NCBI RefSeq assembly: GCF_014195325.1
Contig: NZ_JACIBK010000001.1
Location: forward strand, 620,001 to 684,000
Direction: 5' to 3'
Source: Rhizobium sp. BK650
GTDB lineage: Bacteria > Pseudomonadota > Alphaproteobacteria > Rhizobiales > Rhizobiaceae
DNA length: 64,000 nucleotides
The position numbers and the translations under genes were made by a program. Every line of letters begins with the position of its first letter. Within the stretch, counting starts at the first letter, position 1. Below are positions 42,135 through 50,701 of the stretch, piece after piece. A model generated the notes under the pieces. That model worked only from the letters and a program-made list of their open reading frames with translations, ran no database searches and was not told the DNA's origin.

Positions 42135-42917
42135 TCAGGACGGGAACTGCCGGTAACACTCTTCCGCCACCTTGCGCAGCATGTCGCGGGAGATTTCGCC
42201 GGTTACCGCATAGCCGAGTTCACCGTCGATCCAGTAAAAGGTCTCGACATCCTTGGCGGAGGCGAAGCGGAAGCTTGTCGTCCTGTTTTCCTCATTGCGG
42301 CCGACGATGACGGTCAGCCGCTCGCCTGCCTGATCCTCGTACATGAACATGGCGCCCGGCCTGCCATCGACCGGCAGCAGGCGACCGCCGACGAGGCGGA
42401 AGCCGAGGGATTTGAGGTCCGGCACCTTGAGGTCGGGGATTGCCAGCCGCTTGCCGAGCCAGGTGGCGAGATGGGCTTCCTCGTTGGCGAAGACCTCGAC
42501 CGGGTGGCGCACTTCGCTCGCATAGACGAGGAAGGCGGTCTCGGCCTGTTTCGGCAGGGTTTCGGATTCGGCCAGCTGCAGCGGCGGGCGTTCAAAGAGC
42601 GGCGGGATGAAGCGATCGCTGACGGCGCCGAGCGCAAACAGCACGAGGGCGGCGGCGGCAAAAACGGAGCGCATCTTCCAAGGAGAGGCCGGTCCTGCCG
42701 GTGTCACCAGATGGAGATCTATATAGCGGCTCTTCTCATAGCCTGCAAACAGAGATTTGATGCCGGCATTCTGCGTCTGCCAGCCGGCCACAGTGGCTGC
42801 TTCATCGGGGTTTTCAGCGAGATAGGCTTCCACGCGGGCGCGGGCTGCCTCGGGCAGTTGCCCGTCGGCATAGGCATGCAGATCCGCTTCGGTCACGGTG
42901 GGGTTGGTCTCGTTCAT
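42135..42917 (-). CDS. Anti-sigma factor, transmembrane
   Basis: 260 residues. The first 60 residues form an anti-sigma domain (LHAYADGQLPEAARARVEAY and LAENPDEAATVAGW), one membrane helix is at about 83-100 (SVFAAAALVLFALGAVS), and a periplasmic domain of about 150 residues follows. Its ATG overlaps the ECF sigma stop codon (ATGA), the usual sigma/anti-sigma layout. It should hold the sigma factor inactive at the membrane until a signal arrives; it lacks an obvious zinc-binding HxxxCxxC motif. Confidence 0.88.
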   Translation of the reverse strand: MNETNPTVTEADLHAYADGQLPEAARARVEAYLAENPDEAATVAGWQTQNAGIKSLFAGYEKSRYIDLHLVTPAGPASPWKMRSVFAAAALVLFALGAVSDRFIPPLFERPPLQLAESETLPKQAETAFLVYASEVRHPVEVFANEEAHLATWLGKRLAIPDLKVPDLKSLGFRLVGGRLLPVDGRPGAMFMYEDQAGERLTVIVGRNEENRTTSFRFASAKDVETFYWIDGELGYAVTGEISRDMLRKVAEECYRQFPS

Positions 42918-43456
42918 TTCGGTCTCCGAAGCGTAATCACGTTATCGGCTTTGATATGCTCGCTCATGCGCTGGCGCGCGCGCGACAGGCGCGACATCAC
43001 GGTGCCGATCGGTATTTCCAGCATGGTCGCGACTTCGCCATAGCTGTAGCCTTCAATGACGACGAGCATCAGCACAGAGCGGTGATCTTCCGACAGGCTG
43101 TCGAGGGCCTGTTCGAGCCGCCGGAGTTCCAGCGGATCGGCTTGGGCTTCCGGAACGGCCATCTCTTCGGCGGCATCGAGTTCGACCAGCCGGTCGCGGG
43201 GGCTTGCACGGCGGGTATTGCGGTAGAGGTTAGTCATCGTCGTCAGCACCCAACCGCGCAAATTGAGGCCGCGCCACTGGCCGCGCCGGGCCAGAACCTT
43301 TTCCACGCAATCCTGAAGCAGATCCTCGCCATCGGCATCCGAGCGGGTCAGGCTGCGGGAATAGCGGCGGAGCGAAGGAAGGAGGGCCAGGATCTGGCCC
43401 TCGAACGTATCTGACGGAGGCGTCTTCACGCTGGCCTCATCAGGGCTTGGCGACAT
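42914..43456 (-). CDS. ECF RNA polymerase sigma factor
   Basis: About 180 residues. Region 2 reads LPSLRRYSRSLTRSDADGED with LLQDCVEKVLAR and LRGWVLTTMTNLYRNTRR. Region 4 reads ALDSLSEDHRSVLMLVVIEG with YSYGEVATMLEIPIGTVMSR. No region 3, as expected of group IV sigma factors. Start is uncertain: Met at 43456 overlaps the end of the upstream secreted-repeat gene by 17 bp (the frame goes to 43489), suggesting a three-gene operon. The regulon is unknown. Confidence 0.88.
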   Translation of the reverse strand: MSPSPDEASVKTPPSDTFEGQILALLPSLRRYSRSLTRSDADGEDLLQDCVEKVLARRGQWRGLNLRGWVLTTMTNLYRNTRRASPRDRLVELDAAEEMAVPEAQADPLELRRLEQALDSLSEDHRSVLMLVVIEGYSYGEVATMLEIPIGTVMSRLSRARQRMSEHIKADNVITLRRPK

Positions 43457-43820
43457 CCCAGACACCGCCGACGCCGTCGCCGGTGGCATCGCCGGATTTG
43501 GTGTCCTTCACAAAGTAATAGAGAGGCATGCCGTCCTTCGCCCACTGCTTCTTTCCATCCTTGCGTTCGACGAGCGAGTATGCGCCTTCGGCCTTGGCAC
43601 CGCTAGCGGCGAGGAAAGGCGGCCAGTTGGTGGCGCACTTGTCGTAGCAATTCGAGACGCCCTTTTCGTCTTTCTTGTAGGTATAGAGCGTCATGCCCTT
43701 TTCGCCGGCAAGAACCTTGCCCTTTGCCGTTTCGACGGTGGTGACGGAGGGCGCGGCGAAGGCTGCAGTGGCGGTGGCGGCGATAACTGCCAGCGCGGAC
43801 AGGAATTTCACGGACTTCAT
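43440..43820 (-). CDS. Secreted repeat protein (COG4315-like)
   Basis: 126 residues. A clear signal peptide (MKSVKFLSALAVIAATATAA ending AFAA) precedes two copies of the 'secreted repeat' module: GKVLAGEKGMTLYTYKKDEK with NCYDKCATNWPPFLA, and GKKQWAKDGMPLYYFVKDTK with GDATGDGVGGVWDV. Function is unknown; homologues are periplasmic or lipoprotein. Two Cys in the first repeat could form a disulfide. Start: ATG 43820 after GGAGAGAGA. It precedes the ECF sigma gene and overlaps it, so it may be a regulon member. Confidence 0.85.
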   Translation of the reverse strand: MKSVKFLSALAVIAATATAAFAAPSVTTVETAKGKVLAGEKGMTLYTYKKDEKGVSNCYDKCATNWPPFLAASGAKAEGAYSLVERKDGKKQWAKDGMPLYYFVKDTKSGDATGDGVGGVWDVAKP

Positions 43821-43911
43821 GGTCTCTCTCCTCGGGTTAGGCACGCGTATTCGCGATACCTGACATGAGACACGGTAGCCTCTTGGTTTATTCCAGGTTC
43901 TTTTTCAAACG

Positions 43912-44964
43912 TCACTTCGGATCGAAAACCACTAAGCAGTCTCGTCCGGCTGCCTTGGCACTATAGAGGGCGCCATCGACGTTGCGCAGCAATTCGGCGC
44001 GGCGGCGGCCGCCTTGCGGAGCAAGGGCTGCACCGATACTTAGGCCGGCACGAATGATGTTTCCTTCGATGGCGAAAGGGTTGCGGAAGGCCGTGAGCAA
44101 GCGCTCGGAGACCGAGATCAGCGCTTCGGTGTTCGGCGGGTTCGGCACGAAGATCGCGAATTCGTCGCCGCCCATGCGCACGACGATATCGCCCGAACGA
44201 ATGACTGAGCGGATGCGGTTTGCCGCTTCGCGCAGCACTTCATCGCCGATATGATGGCCGAGCGTGTCGTTTATCGACTTGAAGCCGTCCATGTCGAGAT
44301 AGAGCGTGCCGAAGGTCTGACCGGAGGCAAGGGCTGCTTCCAGAGCGTGGTCGACGATGGCATCGAGCGCCGAGCGGTTGAGGAAGCCGGTCAGCGGGTC
44401 GGTCATGGCCGCGGTGCGCAGGCTGCTTTCGGCAAGGCCCATGACGAAATTCGCCTTCTGCAGCCGCAGAAGCGCGCTCGCCACGCGGGCAAAACGGCGA
44501 AGATTGGCGGCTTCTTCCTCGGTAAACAGGCGCGGCTTCTGATCCAGGATGCAGAAGGCGCCGATTGCCAGCTCGTTTTCCAGTTCCAGGGGCGCACCGG
44601 CATAAAAACGGAAATATGGCGGGCCTGTCACATAGGGCGCGGTGCCGAGCTCCGCATCCTGTTCTAGGTCGGGAATGACAAGCATGTCGTTGGCGAAGAC
44701 GACGCGGGTGCAGAAGGAGAGGTCGCGTGGGCATTCGAAAAGCTGCATACCCGCTTCGCCGGCAATGCGAAGCCAGTCCTCATCTACGATGTTGACGGCG
44801 GCATAGGGCATTGCGAATGCGTTCTTGGCGAGCTCGGCAAGGGCCGCAAGCTCCGGTGTCGGACTGCTGCTGATGGCGTTCAGCGAGCGTACGGCAAGCA
44901 GTCGCTGCGGTTCGTTGACTGGAATTCGGATAGTCTGTCCCACTCGGATCTCCGTCTCTGTCAA
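43912..44964 (-). CDS. Diguanylate cyclase with GAF domain
   Basis: 350 residues. A GAF domain (about 35-165: ALAELAKNAFAMPYAAVNIV through FYAGAPLELENELAIGAFCI) precedes a GGDEF domain. The active-site motif GGDEF is intact at 265-269 (RMGGDEFAIF), and an RxxD allosteric I-site (RSGD, 256-259) is five residues before it, so it should make c-di-GMP from two GTP and be feedback-inhibited. The GAF domain is its likely signal input. Start ATG 44964. It appears monocistronic. Confidence 0.92.
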   Translation of the reverse strand: MTETEIRVGQTIRIPVNEPQRLLAVRSLNAISSSPTPELAALAELAKNAFAMPYAAVNIVDEDWLRIAGEAGMQLFECPRDLSFCTRVVFANDMLVIPDLEQDAELGTAPYVTGPPYFRFYAGAPLELENELAIGAFCILDQKPRLFTEEEAANLRRFARVASALLRLQKANFVMGLAESSLRTAAMTDPLTGFLNRSALDAIVDHALEAALASGQTFGTLYLDMDGFKSINDTLGHHIGDEVLREAANRIRSVIRSGDIVVRMGGDEFAIFVPNPPNTEALISVSERLLTAFRNPFAIEGNIIRAGLSIGAALAPQGGRRRAELLRNVDGALYSAKAAGRDCLVVFDPK

Positions 44965-45215
44965 AGACAGGGGATAGAAATGGCCCTATCGAAAATCTCT
45001 GCAAGAGCTAAAATTCACCAGCGTTAACTGGCCGTTGCCGGGCAGGGCGTCGCGGTGGAGCGCTACCGATGACGCTTGCGAGGCTAGGCAGCGCGATGGA
45101 AAGCTTCTAGTGTCGCGCAGCCTGCGTGACTGGCGAGACAGATGGAGAACCATCGGGCAGCGCAGGTTGCCGATGCCGCTCGCCTGGGCACGAAATGAAC
45201 CTGATACCGTGTGCC

Positions 45216-46517
45216 ATGCCCATGCAGAACCAAAATCCGCGCCTTATCGAAGCCCTTTCGCAACTTGACCAGCTCACCAACTGGGAACAGCGCCCGCGCG
45301 GCGAAATGCGCGTCGGGCTGGAGCCGATCCTCGATCTCTCGGCCCGTCTCGGCAATCCGCATCACGCCTTCCGCTCGATTCATGTGGCAGGCACGAAGGG
45401 CAAGAGTTCGACCTCGGCGCTGCTCGAAGCCGGCCTGCGCCATGCCGGCATTTCCGTCGGGCGCTATGCTTCGCCGCATGTGGAGCATATTTCCGAGCGT
45501 GTCAGCGTCAATGGCCGGCCGGTCGAGGAGGCTGCGCTGGCCGAGGCGCTTTTCGTGGCGCTCGATGCGTTGCGCACCGCAAGGACGGAAGGGACAGCGG
45601 CGGAGGCTGCGACCTGGTTCGATATGCTGACCGCGGCCGGCTTCCTGATCTTCCGGAATGCGGGCGTAGAATGGGCCGTGGTCGAGACGGGCCTCGGCGG
45701 GCGGCTGGATTCGACCAATATCGTCGCCAGCGACGTTTCCATCATCACCAATATCGGCCTCGAACATACGGAAATATTGGGCAAGACCCGCGCCGCCATC
45801 GCCTTCGAAAAGGCCGGCATCATCAAACCGCATTCAACCGTTGTGACACCGCTTGAGGCCGACGATGAGGCGGGTGCGGTTATTGCCCGGCGCGCAGCTG
45901 ACATCGAAGCGCGACTTGTCCGGCCAGATTTTTCCGGGCTGAAGACGATTGCCGAGCGAAATGTTGCCGTTGCAGGCGCCGCGCTCGACGTGCTGGGCGA
46001 ACTCGGCGTGGAGGCAAAGGACGGTCGGACGGTTGGCGGATGGCTGATCGACAAGGCGGCCGAGCAGGAATCGCAATTGCCGGGACGGCTGGAGCGCTTC
46101 GTCGTGCCCGTCGCGGGCAGGGGCGTTTCCGTCGCACTCGACGGCGCGCATGTGCCTTTCAATCTCGAAGCGGTGCTTGACGATCTCTCCGGTATGGAGG
46201 GATTTTCCGGACAGGGGATCGCAGTCGTTGCGATTGCGGCGGACAAGGACGCAACTGGGCTCCTGGAGGTGATGGGGCGTTCCGGTGTCTCTCCGATCTT
46301 CACCTCGGTTTCCGATCGCTTTCGCTCGCCTGCCGAAATGCAGCGAATTGCCGACAAGGTCGGTCTTGCGAGCGAGATGATCGAGGATCCGCAGAAGGCT
46401 TATGAGGCGGCGCTCGTGAGAGCTTCTGCAGCCGGCGCATGGGTGATCGTGACGGGATCGCTTTATCTCGTTGGGCTGCTGCGCGAGAGGATCATTCACG
46501 AAGCCGCAAAGGGCTAG
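45216..46517 (+). CDS. folC: FolC-like Mur ligase (folylpolyglutamate/dihydrofolate synthase)
   Basis: About 433 residues. ATP-binding loop VAGTKGKSSTSALLEAGLRH, then RYASPHVEHISERVSVNGRP and ETGLGGRLDSTNIV, with TNIGLEHTEILGKTRAAIAF and GVSVALDGAHVPFNLEAVL, all FolC landmarks. The P-loop reads GTKGKSS where bacterial FolC usually has GTNGKGS, so it could be a paralogue. It is not beside accD or trp genes as is usual for rhizobial folC. The start is uncertain (45195, 45216 or 45222). Confidence 0.85.
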   Translation: MPMQNQNPRLIEALSQLDQLTNWEQRPRGEMRVGLEPILDLSARLGNPHHAFRSIHVAGTKGKSSTSALLEAGLRHAGISVGRYASPHVEHISERVSVNGRPVEEAALAEALFVALDALRTARTEGTAAEAATWFDMLTAAGFLIFRNAGVEWAVVETGLGGRLDSTNIVASDVSIITNIGLEHTEILGKTRAAIAFEKAGIIKPHSTVVTPLEADDEAGAVIARRAADIEARLVRPDFSGLKTIAERNVAVAGAALDVLGELGVEAKDGRTVGGWLIDKAAEQESQLPGRLERFVVPVAGRGVSVALDGAHVPFNLEAVLDDLSGMEGFSGQGIAVVAIAADKDATGLLEVMGRSGVSPIFTSVSDRFRSPAEMQRIADKVGLASEMIEDPQKAYEAALVRASAAGAWVIVTGSLYLVGLLRERIIHEAAKG

Positions 46518-46673
46518 CGCCGCAAAATAGGCGGGATAGCGATCCTCCCGTCAGCCTTAGGTCTCGGCATTTCAGTTTCACGGAAGAGTGAGACCTTCGC
46601 GTCATTATTATATTGCGCACAATTAAATTGTACGATATCAGTCCTTGCCATTGGCACTCGAAAGGAGCACAAC

Positions 46674-47453
46674 ATGCGTAATTTTCTGAAGATTTCTCTG
46701 GTTGCCGGTGCGATTGCCGCGATGGCTTCTCCCTCGCTTTCGGCTGATGCAAAGCCGACGGTAGTTCTGGTGCATGGCGCTTTCGCTGATGCGTCGAGCT
46801 GGAACGGCGTCATCGAAAAGCTCGAAAGAGATGGCTATCCTGTTATCGCCGCCGCCAATCCGCTTCGCGGAGTCAAATCCGATGGCGACTATATCAGGCG
46901 CGTCGTTGCCGGCGTCAAAACGCCTGTGGTGCTGGTCGGGCATTCCTATGGCGGCTCCGTGATTACCGAAGCTGCGTCTTCGGCAACAAACGTTAAGTCG
47001 CTGGTCTACGTTGCCGCATTCGCACCCGATAGCGGGGAAACGGCCGCAGCACTCTCCGGCAAGTTCCCGGGCGGCACCCTGGCCTCGACGCTTGCCGAGC
47101 CCGTGGCGCTCGATGGCGGCGTCAAGGATCTCTATATCGATCAGGCCAAGTTCCATGATCAGTTCGCAGCCGATGTGCCGAAAGGTGAAGCTCGTCTGAT
47201 GGCGGCGACGCAGCGCCCGATCACCGACGCGGCGCTGAACGAGGCTACCGACAAGACGGCCTGGAAGACAATCCCGGCTTATTTCGTGTATGGCGATGCG
47301 GACAAGAACATTCCCGCAAAGGCCCTGCAGTGGATGGCCGACCGCGCGAAGTCAAAGGACACGGTCGTGGTGCATGGCGCATCCCACGTCGTCATGGTCT
47401 CTCATCCCGACAAGGTCGCGAAGTTGATCGAAGAGGCAGCTACAGCCAAGTAG
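46674..47453 (+). CDS. Secreted alpha/beta hydrolase
   Basis: 259 residues. An N-terminal signal peptide (FLKISLVAGAIAAMASPSLS, cleavage near LSADA) is followed by an alpha/beta hydrolase: VVLVHGAFADASSW (oxyanion region), VVLVGHSYGGSVI (nucleophile Ser elbow), VYGDADKNIP (acid) and VVHGASHVVMVSHP (base His). The cap region is short. It resembles periplasmic salicylate esterase/methylketone-synthase-like hydrolases of plants and bacteria (such as MES/hydroxynitrile lyase). The substrate is not known. Start ATG 46674 after AAAGGAG. Confidence 0.88.
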   Translation: MRNFLKISLVAGAIAAMASPSLSADAKPTVVLVHGAFADASSWNGVIEKLERDGYPVIAAANPLRGVKSDGDYIRRVVAGVKTPVVLVGHSYGGSVITEAASSATNVKSLVYVAAFAPDSGETAAALSGKFPGGTLASTLAEPVALDGGVKDLYIDQAKFHDQFAADVPKGEARLMAATQRPITDAALNEATDKTAWKTIPAYFVYGDADKNIPAKALQWMADRAKSKDTVVVHGASHVVMVSHPDKVAKLIEEAATAK

Positions 47454-47587
47454 CTTGCGACGCGGTTCCCTCGCAGGAGCCAGCTTGAATTGGTGCGTGC
47501 CGGACGGATCCGTTCCGGCACGCCTGCGGAGGCAATCCATAGAATTTCGCCTTGCCTATGCCGGGCGAATCCTGCCAAGTCGCTTCC

Positions 47588-48715
47588 ATGCAATTCGCCC
47601 CTCAACAGGATGAAGCCCTGAAGGCCGTTTCGAACTGGCTGAAGGAGGGCAGGTCGCCGCTCTTCCGTCTGTTCGGCTATGCCGGAACGGGCAAGACGAC
47701 GCTTGCGAAGCATTTTGCCGAGCATGTCGATGGCGACGTTCTGTTTGCAGCCTTCACCGGCAAGGCGGCGCAGGTGCTGCGCTCGCGCGGGGCATCGAAT
47801 GCCAAGACCATCCATTCGCTGATCTACCGGCCGCGCGGCGAGGAAGAGGTGGAAGACGAGGAAACCGGCAAGACCTCGATCGCGCCGATGTTTTCCATCA
47901 ACCGTCAGAGCCCCGTCGCCAAGGCGTCCCTCATCATCGTCGACGAGTGCTCAATGGTGGACGAGGCGCTCGGCAAGGACCTGATGAGCTTTGGCACGCC
48001 GATCCTCGTGCTCGGCGATCCCGGCCAGTTGCCGCCGGTGTCGGGCGGCGGCTATTTCACCAATCAGGAGCCGGACTATCTGCTGACCGATATTCACCGG
48101 CAGGCGCGCGACAACCCGATCATCCAGCTCGCCATGCAGGTGCGTGAGGGCAATGAGATCATGTATGGCGATTACGGCACGGCGCAGGTGATCTCGAAGA
48201 ACGAGGTGACGCAGCCGCTCGTCATGGATGCCGACCAGGTGCTCGTCGGCACCAACAAAACGCGGCGGCGCTATAACCAGCGCTTGCGGGAACTGAAGGG
48301 TTTTTCGACAGATTATCCGCAGACGGGCGACAAGCTGGTCTGCCTGCGCAACGACCCGGCCAAGGGCCTGCTCAACGGCTCGCTCTGGCAGGTCATGACC
48401 TCGTCCAAGGAAACGACAAAGCCCGGCATCAATCTGCTGGTTCGCCCTGAGGACGACGACATGGACCGGGGCGCTGCCAAGATCAAGCTCTTGAAGCAGG
48501 CCTTCGAAAATGTCGAAGGCGAGATTCCCTGGAACACGCGCAAGCGTTACGATGAATTCGACTACGGCTATGCGCTGACGGTACACAAGGCGCAGGGTTC
48601 GCAGTGGAACAATGTCGTGCTGTTCGACGAAAGCTGGGCCTTTCGCGATACGCGCGAGCGCTGGCTCTATACGGCGATCACGCGTGCGGCGGAGACGCTG
48701 ACGATCGTGCGCTGA
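47588..48715 (+). CDS. ATP-dependent RecD-like DNA helicase
   Basis: 375 residues, a superfamily 1B helicase core. Motif I GYAGTGKTTLAKHFA, motif Ia AFTGKAAQVLR, motif II IVDECSMVD, motif III LGDPGQLPPVSGGG, motif V/VI in YALTVHKAQGSQWNNVVLFD and YTAITRAAETLTIV. It lacks the RecB/RecC partners and the N-terminal RecD2 extension, so it is a stand-alone RecD2/Pif1-like enzyme. It has been found in many rhizobia as 'AAA family ATPase'. Start: ATG 47588 (MQFAPQQDEAL). Confidence 0.9.
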   Translation: MQFAPQQDEALKAVSNWLKEGRSPLFRLFGYAGTGKTTLAKHFAEHVDGDVLFAAFTGKAAQVLRSRGASNAKTIHSLIYRPRGEEEVEDEETGKTSIAPMFSINRQSPVAKASLIIVDECSMVDEALGKDLMSFGTPILVLGDPGQLPPVSGGGYFTNQEPDYLLTDIHRQARDNPIIQLAMQVREGNEIMYGDYGTAQVISKNEVTQPLVMDADQVLVGTNKTRRRYNQRLRELKGFSTDYPQTGDKLVCLRNDPAKGLLNGSLWQVMTSSKETTKPGINLLVRPEDDDMDRGAAKIKLLKQAFENVEGEIPWNTRKRYDEFDYGYALTVHKAQGSQWNNVVLFDESWAFRDTRERWLYTAITRAAETLTIVR

Positions 48716-48775
48716 AGCATGGCGTCCGCTGAATATTTCTGCTCCCGCGCAGGTAACCGGTGGCGGTCGGGAAGA

Positions 48776-49468
48776 TCAGGCCTGCACGACGCCGAGGAGA
48801 ACCGCCTTGGCGATTGCCTGGAAGCGGTTGTTGGCGTGAAACTTCAGAATGATATCGGCTTCGAGCGCGCGTGCTTCCTCATGCTTGAGGTCGAGCGCGC
48901 GGGCGATGCGCGGGGTCGAATATCCCTCGGCCATCAATTCCAGGCACCGGCGCTCCTGATCGGTCAGGCTTGCCGGATCCCTGTTGTCATTGATCGGCGG
49001 CAGATCGAGGCTGGCGTCGTAATCGAGAAGGTCGCTTACCTGCTGCAGTTGCCGGTGCAGCGTCGACATCTCGGCCGTCAGCTCGCGCTTGCGCTGGGAG
49101 AGGGCCTCGTGGAAAATCGATTCGGCCTCTTCCTGAGAAGTCGCACTGCGCAAAACCTCCATCAATTCCTGGATGACGGCAATCGGCATGCCGGTTTCGC
49201 GACAGACGGTGATGACCGCCATGCGCATGACGTCATCCTGACCGTAGACGCGCATCAGGCCGATGCGGTTTGCGGAAATCAGGCCTTTCTCCTCGTAGAA
49301 ATGCAATGTCCTGTGCGTGACGCCGAAAGCATTCGCCATGTCGGCGATGGGAACGGGACCTTGTGGGAGATCCGGCGGCAGAGCAGCCGAAGGCAGGAAC
49401 CGGTATTTCGACCGGGCCTCCGAAGCAATACCGGCGGCAGCAAACATGCGTTTGGAACCGTCTGGCAT
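48776..49468 (-). CDS. MerR-type regulator with a C-terminal LuxR-like HTH
   Basis: 230 residues. Residues 40-110 form a MerR winged helix (IADMANAFGVTHRTLHFYEE, GLMRVYGQDDVMRMAVITVC). Residues 115-150 are the usual MerR dimer helix. Then residues 167-227 read as a LuxR/GerE HTH: LTDQERRCLELMAEGYSTPR, IARALDLKHEEARALEADII and FHANNRFQAIAKAVLLGVV. Two DNA-binding modules in one chain are unusual. No metal-binding Cys are seen at the MerR end. Start: ATG 49468 just after GGAGGG. Regulatory targets unknown. Confidence 0.85.
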   Translation of the reverse strand: MPDGSKRMFAAAGIASEARSKYRFLPSAALPPDLPQGPVPIADMANAFGVTHRTLHFYEEKGLISANRIGLMRVYGQDDVMRMAVITVCRETGMPIAVIQELMEVLRSATSQEEAESIFHEALSQRKRELTAEMSTLHRQLQQVSDLLDYDASLDLPPINDNRDPASLTDQERRCLELMAEGYSTPRIARALDLKHEEARALEADIILKFHANNRFQAIAKAVLLGVVQA

Positions 49469-49900
49469 GAACCCTCCTGGGGCAGCTAGTTGCACCTCAT
49501 GCGGTTTGCCAATTGCTTCCGAAGCGCGGCGAGTGGGGTTTCCTCAAGCGTTCTTGTCGTTGGAAGAAGCAGGACTCGGCGTACTTACTCGTTACGCTAC
49601 GCCCACATTATGCGCGGACGGTGTTTTTTAGAAGTGCTAAAAATAACCGTTTTTAAATGGGATAGCAACGTTCGGGCGCCTCAATCTGTCTCTTGTCAGG
49701 TGTGTGGTATAGTGGCACCACCGCTGACGAATGATCTCGTAGAGAGCAGGGATTACTGTTTCCGGTACGCGTGTGACGCCAGCCGTTGAGGAGGGCGCCG
49801 CCATCACCACACGGCATGGATGCATGCGCGAATCTCATTGGCCTTCCCAGACGGCTTGGCTTAAAAGCAGGCTCAGTCTTCACCCCTGATGGATAGCGCC
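49469..49900. other. Intergenic region without a recognisable gene
   Basis: 432 bp between the divergent MerR-LuxR gene and pdxJ. It is more A/T-rich near 49620-49670 (a short GTGTTTTTTAG, CGTTTTTAAA stretch). A TATAGT at about 49709 could be a -10 box for pdxJ. No ORF, hairpin or RNA fold is convincing. Confidence 0.5.
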
Positions 49901-50653
49901 ATGCCCGCCAAACTTTCCGTAAACCTCAATGCCATCGCCATGCTGCGCAATCGTCGCGATCTGCCCTGGCCGAGCGTGGAGAGGCTTGGGCGTATTGCGC
50001 TCCAGGCGGGCGCCTCGGGTCTCACAGTGCATCCGCGGCCGGACCAGCGGCATATCCGCTTCTCCGACCTGCCGGTCATCCGCAATCTGATCGATGACGA
50101 GTTCCCGGAAGCCGAATTCAATATCGAGGGCTATCCAACCGAGGAATTCCTCGAGCTTTGTGCCGCTGCAGCGCCGGAGCAGGTGACGCTGGTGCCTGAC
50201 GACCCCTCGCAGGCAACTTCCGATCATGGCTGGGATTTCCGCAAGCATCAGGCGTTCTTGACCGATGTGGTATCGCGGCTGAAGAAGATGGGATGTCGCG
50301 TTTCGCTGTTTGCCGATGGCGACGGTGATGCAGAGGCGGTGAAGGCGGCAAAAGCAACCGGTGCCGATCGGATCGAGCTTTATACCGGCCCTTATGGCGG
50401 CTGCTATGATGCGCCGGAACGTGCAGGGCCGATTCTCGACGCGCTCGGCAAGACGGCGGATGCGGCGATTGCGCTTGGGCTTGCGGTCAATGCCGGCCAT
50501 GACCTGACGGTTGCAAACCTGCCTCCGCTAGTGAAGCGCATTCCCGGTCTTGCGGAAGTCTCGATCGGCCACGGGCTGACGGCAGATGCGCTGGAATATG
50601 GGATGGCGGAAACCGTGCGCCGCTTCTGCCGGGCCTGCGGTCAGAAAATCTGA
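49901..50653 (+). CDS. pdxJ: Pyridoxine 5'-phosphate synthase
   Basis: Condenses 3-amino-1-hydroxyacetone phosphate with deoxyxylulose 5-phosphate to form pyridoxine 5'-phosphate. 250 residues. [33 protein letters not shown] (phosphate binding), [41 protein letters not shown] and [13 protein letters not shown] are diagnostic motifs. Start: Met at 49901, since the family starts MPAKLSVN; the Met at 49889 is also in frame. Stands alone. Confidence 0.95.
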   Translation: MPAKLSVNLNAIAMLRNRRDLPWPSVERLGRIALQAGASGLTVHPRPDQRHIRFSDLPVIRNLIDDEFPEAEFNIEGYPTEEFLELCAAAAPEQVTLVPDDPSQATSDHGWDFRKHQAFLTDVVSRLKKMGCRVSLFADGDGDAEAVKAAKATGADRIELYTGPYGGCYDAPERAGPILDALGKTADAAIALGLAVNAGHDLTVANLPPLVKRIPGLAEVSIGHGLTADALEYGMAETVRRFCRACGQKI

Positions 50654-50701
50654 CAAAAGGGCCCGCCCTTGGTGGATGCAAGGGCGAGCCTTGAGACCGG
50701 C

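Noticed and set aside
50661..50686. CGCCCTTG/CAAGGGCG stem after pdxJ
   Set aside because: It is a perfect 8-bp stem in the short gap between convergent genes, but without a T-run I do not call it an intrinsic terminator.
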